This document shows positions 39,001-45,884 of a DNA stretch of 64,000 nucleotides, in pieces (positions within the stretch are counted from its first letter, which is position 1; the number at the start of each line of letters is the position of its first letter). The notes under the pieces were generated by a model, which was given only the letters and a program-made list of their open reading frames with translations, did not search any database and had not been told where the DNA came from. This DNA is from Actinacidiphila acididurans (GTDB taxonomy: Bacteria > Actinomycetota > Actinomycetes > Streptomycetales > Streptomycetaceae), in assembly GCF_016918855.1 (NCBI RefSeq), contig NZ_JADKYB010000023.1, positions 62,001-126,000 of the forward strand, written 5' to 3'. Made by a program: the position numbers and the translations under genes.

Positions 39001-41824
39001 CTACGACTACAACGAACTGGGCCAGCAGACCGCACGCACCCTGTACTCCGCGGGCAGCGTGAGCGTGGCCGGCAACGGCACCCTGACCGCCACGCCGGGC
39101 TCGTCGTCGCGGACGATGAGCTGGTCGTACTACCCCGACGGGTCGCTGTCCTCGCGCAGTGACGACGGTGTGCCGGTGGGGCTGGCGACGGAGCTGGTCG
39201 ACAACTCCGACACCCAAAACATCTCGTCCACGGGCACGTGGGCCACCGGGAGCACGGGCAGCGATCACCAAGGCTATGACTACCGTACCCACGCCGCCGG
39301 CACGGGTACGGACGCCTTCACCTGGCAGCTCGATGTACCCCAGGACGGTACGTACACGCTGTACGCCCGCTATCCGCAGGTCACAGGTGCTTCCACCGCC
39401 GCGGTCTATACCCTGCACCACGACGACGGCACCACCACGACCAGCACCGTCGACCAGACCAAGGACACCGGCACTTGGGTCTCGCTGGGGTCGGCCACTT
39501 TCAAGCAGGGCAACACCTCGTCCCTGTCCCTGGCGCAGAACGCCGGCGGCACGGTGGTGGCGGACGCGGTGAAGCTCGTCCGCAACAACAGCACCGACAC
39601 CGACAACGAGAAGCACGCCTTCGCCTACTCCTACGACCCGAACGGCAACCTGACCTCGATCGCGGACTCTTCGCCGGGCGCGGCCGTGGACACGTACGGG
39701 ATCGACTACACCGGCCTGGACCAGGTGCAGAAGGTCACCGAATCCGCGGGCAGCACGGAGAAGACCCACACCGCGTACACCTACGACCCGGACGGGCAGC
39801 CGGCGACCGTCGACCACCCCGGGCAGTACTCCGCCTACACCTACGACCTGCGTGAGCTCGCCCAGACGGTGAAGGTCGGCACCTCTTCGACGGACTCCTC
39901 GCCGAAAGTCACCTCCTACACGTACACCCCGCGCGGGCAGCAGCTGAGGCAGACCAAGGCCAACGGCAACACGGTCGACTACACCTACTGGCCCTCCGGC
40001 GAGGTCAACACCCAGACGGAGAAGACCTCCACCGGCACTCCGGTCGACAGCCACACCCTGACCTGGGACGCGGACGGCAACAAGGCCGAGGACGTCGCGA
40101 GCAAACAGAACGCCGACAACCACGCGGCGTACCTGAACTCCACCACCGACTACACCTACGACCCGGTGGACCGGCTGGCGAAGGCGGTGAAGACCGGCAA
40201 CGGGGCCGAGACCGAGACGTATGTCCACGACGACAACGCCAACGTCATCTCCCAGAGCGTCGCCGGCGCCGCGACCACCTTCACCTACGACCGCAACCGG
40301 CTGCTGTCCTCCGCCTCCGGCGGAGTCAGCGCGGCCTACAACTACGACCCCTACGGCCGCCTGGACACCGTCACCAGCCAGGGAACGGTCGTCGAACGCA
40401 ACACCTACGACGGGTTCGACCACGTCACCCAGAACACCAAGCTCGGCACCGGTGGGGTGAGCACCACCACCAGCTACACCTACGACCCGCTGGACCGCAC
40501 CGCCAGCGAAACCGTGGGCGGCAAGACCACCGACTTCTCCTACCTGGGCCTGTCCGACCAGGTCCTGGACGAGACGGTCGCCGGCCAGCTCACCAAGTCC
40601 TACCAGTACAGCCCCTGGGGCGAACGCCTCTCCCAGGTCACCCACAACACCGACGGCACCACCTCCGACGCCTACTACGGTTACAACAGCCACACCGACG
40701 TCGAGACCCTGACCGACTCCACCGGCCAGACCAAGGCCACCTACGGCTACACCGCCTACGGCTCCAACGACACCTCCGAGTTCACGGGCATCGACAAGCC
40801 CGACACCCAGGACCCGACCAAGCAGCCCTACAACGCCTACCGCTTCAACGCCAAGCGCTGGGACCAGACCTCCGGCACCTACGACATGGGCTTCCGGAAC
40901 TACGACCCGGGCCTGAACACCTTCACCACCAGGGACATGTACAACGGCGCCCTCGCCGACGCCAACCTGTCCACCGACCCACTCACCGGCAACCGCTACG
41001 CCTTCGCCAGTGGCAACCCCGTCACCAGTATCGAACTCGACGGGCACGACAACTGGTGGGCGGACCCCAGCATGAATAAGCCGACGTCCTCGGACGCGAA
41101 GCCCATTTCGCAGGGGCTGGCCAACTCCGAGGGGCTCGGTGCGAACTGCAACGCGAGCAATTGTTCGGACTATGATCCCGAGGCGAATCCGAATTACGCC
41201 ACCAAAGCTGCCGCGGACGCCCTGGCAGCTGAGCAGCAGTATGCGGAAGACCGGTACATCCGCAAGATCGACGGCAAGAACTCCGTCTCGGGGGCCATCG
41301 CCGTCTATGACGAGGGCTTGGAGAAGCAACAGTGGCTCGACGCCGCCGGGCGCGTCCGTGCTGGAGTACTCGCCCAGTTGAACAAGCTCCGGGACGACGG
41401 TCTGCTCTCCCCGAACCAGTACAACCGGTTCAGCACTATTTCCATCGCCTGGGACGAGAAGAAGAAGGTGATCTACTGGGGCCTTCTGAAGTCTCCGCGC
41501 AGGGGCAGCAGCCCGTATTGCGCCGAGGACCTCTGTGAACAGGAGGCGGTCAAGAACGGCTCGGCCAAGGAGGATCTGCAGTACGACAGGACATTCCGTC
41601 CTCGCGGTGGCGAGGAAGTGGACATCTGCGTCCGTTGCCAGAGCACACGTATGCTGGAGCAGTTCGAGGCATCAGGCGCAAAACTGGAGGCCGGTGGGAG
41701 GCTGGCACTTCAGCGAGGCATCCTCGGCTCCACAGGTGTGGACGCGGGGGAAGACGCGCTCGAATCCGAGTTGCAAGCCGAGTCCATGGCTGAAGGAATG
41801 ACAATGGGGCTTGACGACGAGTGA
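33098..41824 (+). CDS. Secreted RHS/YD-repeat polymorphic toxin with DNRLRE and golvesin-like domains
   Basis: 2,908 residues. Start: ATG 33098 with GGAG 8 nt upstream and a signal peptide (MRTQWMRWVATMVATGG... to about residue 30). Domains: a beta-rich N-region; a DNRLRE adhesion-type domain (about 320-640) interrupted by a golvesin-like domain (about 457-565); a second DNRLRE (about 757-950); a long YD/RHS shell (about 1450-2550) with a second golvesin-like insert (about 2028-2170); the RHS core ending YRFNAKRWD...GFRNYDPGLNTFTTRD and RYAFASGNPVTSIELDGHD (about 2585-2650); and a 258-residue tip. In the tip, CAE (Cys2808, Glu2810) and CVRC (Cys2844, Cys2847) match a deaminase-fold zinc site of the YwqJ type. 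RHS shells wrap and deliver such toxins; the tip is inferred to modify nucleic acid or nucleotides. It is lower in GC than the shell, as expected for a swapped module. Confidence 0.85.
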   Translation: MRTQWMRWVATMVATGGLLTSLAYVPAAVAQTPAKAGAGPDVSVPKLRHGHVHKPPRGPEEAIADRQKLPPGKKAAPAHRVKELTGQRTSSARFWRMSDGTTQAEVSSAPESYKSGGGWKSIDTRVGASARKGFPLANTSNLARTYFGGSSGQLVRFEADASHAVTLGLEGAPASLKPQAKGDTVTYRGVLPGTDADYRVGAGALKEDLVLASNPAGPVSYTFDLNTQGLTPKQQPDGAIWLYGGDETGRPRVVIPAAVMFQAPANADSAVADLTHGAVSQKLTRDGGRWRITLTPDAKWLAAPGRRFPVTVDPTIVLAPTPSTSQDVMVDSSQPTTNLNGTWQLGVGKTSSAGTLRSLLYFPLSGIPANTPITSAQLGVYFNQVHTANNTAVEIEAHRATTSWDASKATWSSASGLSGELSGTTVQLDNGAAGTAAKGSWPASTNTAYTQYAINQTYQYNKDTVAGDTYTWQPTVSKAGSYRVDVHSIPASDRATNAPYTVTYNGGTYSGTIDQSAGTGGVWRSLNNGNPLPFAAGTAGKIVLGDGPASSTTSVIADAVRLVEPGTTVTKPAGSYDQWHSFGVTDTVQKWVNGTAGNYGFVLQGADESSTAPLGGPLYEASEFGYGGETATYPKLTITYGTPGVAVNAPTVIHATGAELSWPAYTNTTGDPANDLAEYQVHRSVFQGFTPSAATLISPVPTGTTTFTDTTAVPTPADSTSSFHAVYYEVAVKTKGGQVIGGPVQLTELPKAGQTTQIIQAGQSDATLSSLQPTTAHDTISSDGVNQKWLEVGNNSATYGTTRAVLKFPTSSLPSTARVLSAQVQAWSTITTNSGGGQATYELHPLTKDFDQATATWNDASSSTPWTTAGGDFSASVSDTVTSITNDPVRHYWNATSLAQSWVTTPSSNHGVLLKVANESTASGAQERTVFASSETSEPQLRPQLDVTYVDATTDSTYYAPSTPARMTPGTTYNVDVTVTNTTSATWSAANEVLSYRWTLPDGTDVTNGGNQIQSALPQDVSPGETVTVHAQVKAPTNADSGNPTNSRTAYTLTWDAYNTANSTWNSATGGVPGLAQAETIEDPTSDQIGLEQFYAYAGKNTGSGSTVMNNLASGNAVWQYNAFANPGRGLGTFVRFAYNSLDTSDTVMGPGWSAQASAPIRLGAALDFHPNPNPTTVTLVDGDGTSSVFTKQADGSWKAPAGVHYLLAAQDAANCTPDKDDASDAWVMTQPDGTRFFYDCEGYPTSIVDKNGNTETFTYATRKSNNAPRKFLQYITDPAGRQTLTVTYYNKGDAYSYVDDNGVVQSGTNLTNPKIIDHVASMTALGDGTNPARKITFLYTTQGLMAQLTDGAGSSQPKVFGFTYDATQGTKNVKLVKITDPRQHATQLAYYAPQAGDNPKYHWWTKTVTDRLNNGTGFSYAQDASNSAFTDTTVTDALQQATTYVTDDFARPVQTTNAKSQVTKLSWDADNNVTQLVEDNGATTKWTYDPKTGYPLTTQDAEAVKNGWPATQYTYQTRLDGYSADLYTKTSPEGREWQFGYDSFGNLTSVTDPKGVSTATAGDYTTSYTYDSFGELKTATDANQHTTTYSDFDPNGYPKTTTGPAPYNKPSTTAYGPLGQVLSVTDQLGHTTTQTYDVYGRPLVKKVPKDQASGVYITTPAPVYDANDNVTQATGPNGAVSTAVYDEADQVTSATAPKDHTTDPDRTTSYTYDTIGELKTTTEPKGTITTTDTTDYVTTNSYDSIGELTDVTNANGDKISYQYDNVGNATYVIDPVKNKTTDTTDYTTKTDYDFDHRPYQVTDAAGKVTKTGYDKDGLATTSTDADNNTTTTSYDERGKVVQVQAPYQGSAGSPTYRVTKYDYDQVGNQTKVYSPRANAAGSTTAFVRQTVYDELNRPKETIQPYDPADATYNHPVSTYTYYDDAGRVTKTSAPPSSGQSIRNDTTYTYWDDGQARTSTDPWDITTAYDYNELGQQTARTLYSAGSVSVAGNGTLTATPGSSSRTMSWSYYPDGSLSSRSDDGVPVGLATELVDNSDTQNISSTGTWATGSTGSDHQGYDYRTHAAGTGTDAFTWQLDVPQDGTYTLYARYPQVTGASTAAVYTLHHDDGTTTTSTVDQTKDTGTWVSLGSATFKQGNTSSLSLAQNAGGTVVADAVKLVRNNSTDTDNEKHAFAYSYDPNGNLTSIADSSPGAAVDTYGIDYTGLDQVQKVTESAGSTEKTHTAYTYDPDGQPATVDHPGQYSAYTYDLRELAQTVKVGTSSTDSSPKVTSYTYTPRGQQLRQTKANGNTVDYTYWPSGEVNTQTEKTSTGTPVDSHTLTWDADGNKAEDVASKQNADNHAAYLNSTTDYTYDPVDRLAKAVKTGNGAETETYVHDDNANVISQSVAGAATTFTYDRNRLLSSASGGVSAAYNYDPYGRLDTVTSQGTVVERNTYDGFDHVTQNTKLGTGGVSTTTSYTYDPLDRTASETVGGKTTDFSYLGLSDQVLDETVAGQLTKSYQYSPWGERLSQVTHNTDGTTSDAYYGYNSHTDVETLTDSTGQTKATYGYTAYGSNDTSEFTGIDKPDTQDPTKQPYNAYRFNAKRWDQTSGTYDMGFRNYDPGLNTFTTRDMYNGALADANLSTDPLTGNRYAFASGNPVTSIELDGHDNWWADPSMNKPTSSDAKPISQGLANSEGLGANCNASNCSDYDPEANPNYATKAAADALAAEQQYAEDRYIRKIDGKNSVSGAIAVYDEGLEKQQWLDAAGRVRAGVLAQLNKLRDDGLLSPNQYNRFSTISIAWDEKKKVIYWGLLKSPRRGSSPYCAEDLCEQEAVKNGSAKEDLQYDRTFRPRGGEEVDICVRCQSTRMLEQFEASGAKLEAGGRLALQRGILGSTGVDAGEDALESELQAESMAEGMTMGLDDE

Positions 41825-41838
41825 CCGGTGCCATATGA

Positions 41839-41874
41839 CCGCGGGGCGCCTGGGAGTACTCGGGCGCCCCGCGG
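41839..41874. terminator. Strong bidirectional hairpin after the RHS gene
   Basis: Perfect 12-bp stem CCGCGGGGCGCC / GGCGCCCCGCGG with a 12-nt loop, 15 bp after the RHS stop and 27 bp before the stop of the convergent gene. It should end transcripts from both sides. Confidence 0.75.
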
Positions 41875-41900
41875 GCCTGACCGCGTTCACCGCGGTCAAC

Positions 41901-42398
41901 TCATTCGCGCGTTTCGGGCGCCAGGCCACGCACAAGCCGAAAACCGTCCGAAACAGGGTGGTTCGCTTCGGAGAAGGACCAGTCGTCGCTTCCTGCACTG
42001 CTGATCACGGGTCGTCGCAGAACGTCCTCGAACCAACTGGCGGCGATGCGGCCCAGCTCCTGCGGGGACCCGGTGGCCTCGAGCGGCCGCACGAACGTAC
42101 TGTCCTTCGGCGCGTAGGTCTGGCTGTGTACCTCTGTGCAGAGCAGGGTGTTTCCGACCAAGCACGCGCCGAGTGTCAGCAGAACTCTGTGTTCCGTCAA
42201 GTCGCTCACGTCCACGATGAGACGCAGCTCCACTTCGCCGTCCTCTTCGATGTCTTCTTCGTCGTCGTAGACGAGAACGATGGTGTGATTCGGCGGGCAA
42301 TCGGGCCAGCTTCGGGCATGAGTCCGTACCGTGTCCACGAATGATTTCTGGGTGCCGTCCAGATCTGCATCGGAAACATCAAACCATTCATCATGCAT
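41901..42398 (-). CDS. Small acidic protein, candidate immunity protein for the RHS toxin
   Basis: 165 residues, family not recognised. It is acidic with a beta-rich centre (TIVLVYDDEEDIEEDGEVELRLIVDVSDL), then VLLTLGACLVGNTLLCTEVH and a C-terminal helical LGRIAASWFEDVLRRPV. Soluble, with no signal peptide. Polymorphic-toxin immunity proteins are often small acidic cytosolic proteins placed directly beyond the toxin tip; here the gene is convergent instead of co-directional. The immunity role is an inference from position and composition. Confidence 0.55.
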   Translation of the reverse strand: MHDEWFDVSDADLDGTQKSFVDTVRTHARSWPDCPPNHTIVLVYDDEEDIEEDGEVELRLIVDVSDLTEHRVLLTLGACLVGNTLLCTEVHSQTYAPKDSTFVRPLEATGSPQELGRIAASWFEDVLRRPVISSAGSDDWSFSEANHPVSDGFRLVRGLAPETRE

Positions 42399-42407
42399 TA
42401 CCCCACA

Positions 42408-42737
42408 CTACTGGACGCCATCTGACGGCGTCCCCTCTGGCCGCAGGACCAAGCTCTCGATCGGCGTGATGGTGCCCTTCGCCGTGCGGCGCGTTCCCTT
42501 CGCCGCGGTCGTGAGCCCGCTTCCCGTCAGCCGACCGGTCCATGTCCGCGGGGCGTGGCTATGCATCTGCTCGGTGTTCGGATCGCGCCCCCGCATGTAC
42601 AGATCGCACAGCACCGTCAGCTCCGCGCCGGCATTCAGGTCCCCCCAGTTGCCGACACACCCGGGCCAGCGGGGCATCGGCGGCCACGGCTCGGCGGGAG
42701 CGGGCAACACGGCGGGGCGGCTTCCTCGGTACATCAC
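42408..42737 (-). CDS. Doubtful small ORF
   Basis: 109 residues, Pro-rich start, no family recognised (WGDLNAGAELTVLCDLYMRGRDPN is the most protein-like part). It ends 9 bp before the start of the acidic gene. It could be a co-transcribed gene or chance open sequence. Confidence 0.25.
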   Translation of the reverse strand: MMYRGSRPAVLPAPAEPWPPMPRWPGCVGNWGDLNAGAELTVLCDLYMRGRDPNTEQMHSHAPRTWTGRLTGSGLTTAAKGTRRTAKGTITPIESLVLRPEGTPSDGVQ

Positions 42738-43228
42738 AGATTGTGCCGCCAGGCCTGGTACCGGGAAGCCTGCCGCACGAGGCTATTGTGTGTCCTCAGA
42801 GGCGGCTGCTGGAGACGTACCGCGGATAAGGACAGACGGCGGTCGTGTGACGGCGGGACGACGTGCTCGCCGCAGTGCAAGCCGTCGGCGGGCACGCGCG
42901 TCATGGCCTGAGCTGACGACTGGGGGTGTTCGGGCGCCACCGATTCCAGGCGCGCCGCGCCCGAACCCGGGACCCTGGCCGAGGGGAGAGCGGGGGCCTG
43001 GTGACGGCATCGCCGGTGCCGCGGTGGATTGTTCGGGTCGCCTGAAATCGGGTCTGACCGGAGTTTCCGTGGAGCCCTGGTTCGCTGAGCCCTGTGGCGC
43101 GGCCATGCCCGGTTCGGGGCATTCATGCGGCCGTCCGGGTCACTTCCGGACGCCCCGCGAGCGGGAGACGCGCGGTGGGGGTACGTCGTTTCGCGCAAGG
43201 TGACCTCGGGGCCGGGAGGAGAGCGGCT
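42738..43228. other. Gene-free stretch
   Basis: 491 bp without a gene that can be supported. Open frames here are Arg/Pro-rich and look like chance in GC-rich DNA. The right end carries the ribosome site of the next gene. Confidence 0.4.
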
Positions 43229-43513
43229 GTGTACGCAGTGATGCGGCGTTACGAAGGGGTGACTGACCCTGCCGACGCGGGACGCCGGGTGGACGAGGGA
43301 TTCGTGCCTCTCCTCCGCCAGGTCCCCGGATTCGTGGCGTACTACTGGGTCGACGCAGGGGGTGGAGTGATGGTCTCCACCAGCGTGTTCGAAGACCGAT
43401 CCGGGGCCGATGAGTCGGTCAGGAGGGCGGCGGACTTCGTACGGGACACCCTCGGACCACTGCTCCCCAACCCTCCCCAGGTCACGGCCGGCCAGGTGGT
43501 GGCGGCCGGGTAG
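43229..43513 (+). CDS. Dimeric alpha/beta-barrel (ABM-like) small protein
   Basis: 94 residues. The layout is strand-helix-strand-strand-helix: YAVMRRYEGVTDP, then VDEGFVPLLRQVPGFVAYYWVDAGGGVMVSTSVFEDRSGADES, then a helix and C-terminal strand. This is the ferredoxin-like fold of antibiotic-biosynthesis-monooxygenase/stress-response barrels. No cofactor residue is evident. GTG 43229 has GGGAGGAG 7 nt upstream. Monocistronic. Confidence 0.65.
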   Translation: MYAVMRRYEGVTDPADAGRRVDEGFVPLLRQVPGFVAYYWVDAGGGVMVSTSVFEDRSGADESVRRAADFVRDTLGPLLPNPPQVTAGQVVAAG

Positions 43514-43606
43514 CGCCCCGCGGGGTGGTGCTCGACCCCAAGCGCACGCATTCCAGTCTTTGAAAGCGTGGTGGGGGAACGTCGTGTGATGTCGTAGCCG
43601 GCCGCA

Positions 43607-44248
43607 TCACTGCTTCGTCAGTTTCGCCAGCCAGAGATGCCCGGGATGCATGTGCTTCAGCCACCCGCCGAGAACGTCGCGCCGCTCCTGGCTCAGTAGC
43701 GGCAGGACTGCGTCGAAGTCGGAGTGGTCCTTGGGCCGTGGTGACTTCGCCTTGAACAGCAGCACCAGCTCGGGCGCCAGGTAGGGGATGCCGTCCGCAT
43801 TCCGTTCGATGATCGCGTCGTACGGCAGGCGCAGGCTGTCGTCCCGCCGGCAGATCCATGTCCCGCCCTCGTGCGGCTCGCGGAAGACGTCGAAGAGGAA
43901 CTGACCGTTCGCCGGATCCCGCAGCCAGGTCTGATACGTGGCCGCGAGCGCCTCGGCTCCTGCGCTTGCCCAGACCCGTCCCGAGCCCACCGCGTCGAAC
44001 GCGTACTCGGGGAAGCGGTTCCGAACCTCCGCGAACCCCTCGGCGGGCACTGCGATCTCCAGATCGCCGTGCGGCCGCGACTGCCGTCCGCGGAACAAGT
44101 CCAGCGCCCAACCCGCCACGACGCACCAGGGTGCGCTGACGCCGTTCAGCCGCTCCGCGACCTGTTCCGGCCGCCAGGCGTCCGCCCACCGGGCGTCCAG
44201 TTCGCCCGCACCAAGGACGGCGCCGCCCGGCGGCAGAGATTCGGTCAT
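43607..44248 (-). CDS. Nucleotidyltransferase-like protein (aminoglycoside adenylyltransferase family)
   Basis: 213 residues. The motif VVAGWALDLFRGRQSRPHGDLEIAV (about 44-68) is the GG/GW...HxDxE/D nucleotidyltransferase core of the AadB/LinB-like group; the later IIERNADGIPYLAPELVLLFKAKSPRPKDHSDF block with KAK is also typical. Members move AMP onto aminoglycosides or lincosamides, but most Streptomyces homologues have no tested substrate. ATG 44248 is taken; GTG 44254 is possible. No ribosome site is visible, so the transcript may be leaderless. Confidence 0.72.
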   Translation of the reverse strand: MTESLPPGGAVLGAGELDARWADAWRPEQVAERLNGVSAPWCVVAGWALDLFRGRQSRPHGDLEIAVPAEGFAEVRNRFPEYAFDAVGSGRVWASAGAEALAATYQTWLRDPANGQFLFDVFREPHEGGTWICRRDDSLRLPYDAIIERNADGIPYLAPELVLLFKAKSPRPKDHSDFDAVLPLLSQERRDVLGGWLKHMHPGHLWLAKLTKQ

Positions 44249-44336
44249 CGCCACAACTTAGGCTTCACGAACCCATCGCGAGCAGGCCCCGTCGTCACGA
44301 CCGGGCCTGCTGCTACGAGGCGCACTCCGTCACAAA

Positions 44337-44387
44337 CAGAACCGTGATTCTGCTAGCGTGAGGCCCCGCAAGCAGAACAGTGATTCT
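44337..44387. promoter_or_regulatory. Paired CAGAAC-N3-GATTCT sites (probable TetR operators)
   Basis: CAGAACCGTGATTCT at 44337-44351 and CAGAACAGTGATTCT at 44373-44387, exactly 36 bp apart, each with AGAA/TTCT dyad arms. The second ends 17 bp before the TetR start at 44404, so a bound repressor would block that promoter. Confidence 0.65.
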
Positions 44388-44403
44388 CTTTGTTGGAGGT
44401 GTG

Positions 44404-44961
44404 GTGCCTCGGCTCACCGATGCGCGCAAGGAGCTCCGGCGGAGCCAGATCGCCGAGGCCGCCGTACGCTGCTTCAGCCGCAATGGTCTGGAGCGGACCT
44501 CGATCGCCGACATCACCGCGGAGTCGGGTCTCTCGGCCGGCTCGATCTATGCGCACTACCGGAACAAGGCCGACCTGGTGCGGGCCGCTGCCCGAGAGGT
44601 ACTCGTCAAGCGCGCCGATGTCCTCGGCGAGTACGCCGCGGCCGACGCGCCGCCCGACCCCGACGAACTGCTCTCCCGCCTGATCGCCGCGATCGACCCC
44701 GCCGAGGCAAGGGTCGGCGTGCAGACGTGGGGCGAGGCGACCACCGACCCGGCCGTGCGGGACATCGTCGTCGACATGACCGACCGGATGCGCGCGATGC
44801 TGCACGACTGCGTCACGGCGTGGCTGGTCAAGGTCGAGCGCCAGGAGCCGGCCCGGGCCCGGGAGCTTGCCACCCCGATCGCCCACCGGGTCATGGCGCT
44901 CTACCAGGCCGAACTGCTGTACACCGCCTTGCGATCAGCGACCGAGGGGACAGCGTCATGA
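44404..44961 (+). CDS. TetR/AcrR family transcriptional regulator
   Basis: 185 residues. The helix-turn-helix is RTSIADITAESGLSAGSIYAHYRNKADLV (about 32-60), followed by a helical ligand domain. GTG 44404 follows GGAGG by 4 nt; GTG 44401 and ATG 44380 are alternatives. Its stop overlaps the start of the aldo/keto reductase (ATGA). The likely arrangement is an autoregulated repressor of its own oxidoreductase operon through the paired upstream sites. Confidence 0.87.
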   Translation: MPRLTDARKELRRSQIAEAAVRCFSRNGLERTSIADITAESGLSAGSIYAHYRNKADLVRAAAREVLVKRADVLGEYAAADAPPDPDELLSRLIAAIDPAEARVGVQTWGEATTDPAVRDIVVDMTDRMRAMLHDCVTAWLVKVERQEPARARELATPIAHRVMALYQAELLYTALRSATEGTAS

Positions 44962-45851
44962 CCGCCGTGACCGCTTCATTCGCCGCCCGTACCGTTTTCC
45001 GGATCGGCTACGGCGCGTTGCAGCTCGAGCGCCTGCACGACCGCCGCGGCGAGGCCGTGGCCCTGATGCGCCGCGCGGTCGAGCTGGGCGTCGATCACGT
45101 GGACACCGCCGAGTTCTACGGCTTCGGTTTCGCCAACGACGTGATCCGCGAGGCACTGCGCCCCGAGGACGACGTCCTGGTCGTCACGAAAGTCGGCGCT
45201 GACCCCAACCCCGGCGGGCACCTGCCGCTGCGGCTGGCACAGCGGCCCGAGCAGCTGCGCACCAGCGTCGAGGACAATCTGCGCAGCCTCGGCGTCGACC
45301 GGCTCGCGGTGGTCAACCTCCGCAGGCTGGACACCGGCCCCGGGCTGCGTCCCGAGGGGGACCAGGTCGTCGATCTCGACGATCAGCTCGCGGTGATGAC
45401 CGCCCTGCGCGACGAGGGCAAGATCGGCGCGATCGGCCTGAGCAGCGTCACCCTCGACGGCCTGCGCCGCGCCCTGCCCGCCGGCATCGTCTGCGTGCAG
45501 AACGCCTACAGCCTCGTCTCCCGCGACGACGAGGACCTGCTGCGGCTGTGTACGGCCGAGGGCATCGCCTGGGTGCCGTTCTTCCCGCTCGGCGGGGCCT
45601 TCCCGGGCCTGCCGAAGGCGACCGACGAGCCGGCGGTGCGCGCCGTGGCCGCGTCCCTGGGCGTCACGCCCTCCCAGGTCGGCCTCGCCTGGCTGCTGCA
45701 CCACGCCCCGAACGTGCTGCTCATCCCCGGCACCGCCGACACCGCCCACCTGGCGGACAACGTCGCGGCCGGCGAGATCGCGCTCGACGCCGCGACCCTC
45801 GCCGCCCTCGATGCCGTCGAGTGCCGTTCCAACGAAGTCCCCATCGGCTGA
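44958..45851 (+). CDS. Aldo/keto reductase
   Basis: 297 residues, a (beta/alpha)8 NADPH reductase. Visible are GYGALQLE, the DTAEFYGFGFANDVIREAL segment holding the catalytic Asp and Tyr, VTKVG with the catalytic Lys, the LRSLGVDRLAVVNL block and the C-terminal IPGTADTAHLADNVAA coenzyme-binding segment. Where classic members have His in the VDL-xHR tetrad position, this one has NLRRLD. It reduces carbonyls of small aldehydes or ketones; substrate unknown. Translationally coupled to TetR and followed by a quinone-reductase-like gene. Confidence 0.88.
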   Translation: MTAVTASFAARTVFRIGYGALQLERLHDRRGEAVALMRRAVELGVDHVDTAEFYGFGFANDVIREALRPEDDVLVVTKVGADPNPGGHLPLRLAQRPEQLRTSVEDNLRSLGVDRLAVVNLRRLDTGPGLRPEGDQVVDLDDQLAVMTALRDEGKIGAIGLSSVTLDGLRRALPAGIVCVQNAYSLVSRDDEDLLRLCTAEGIAWVPFFPLGGAFPGLPKATDEPAVRAVAASLGVTPSQVGLAWLLHHAPNVLLIPGTADTAHLADNVAAGEIALDAATLAALDAVECRSNEVPIG

Positions 45852-45884
45852 CCACGCCAGGAAACCCCGCTCCAAGGACGGATC

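Noticed and set aside
37478..41329. A 1,283-codon open frame on the minus strand across the RHS gene
   Set aside because: It is antisense to the RHS coding sequence, consists of Val/Gly/Arg-rich low-complexity sequence, and the plus-strand frame has all RHS signatures. It reflects the GC-rich third positions of YD repeats.
42734..43198. Minus-strand open frame upstream of the ABM-like gene
   Set aside because: Arg/Pro/His-rich chance sequence without a ribosome site or family signal.
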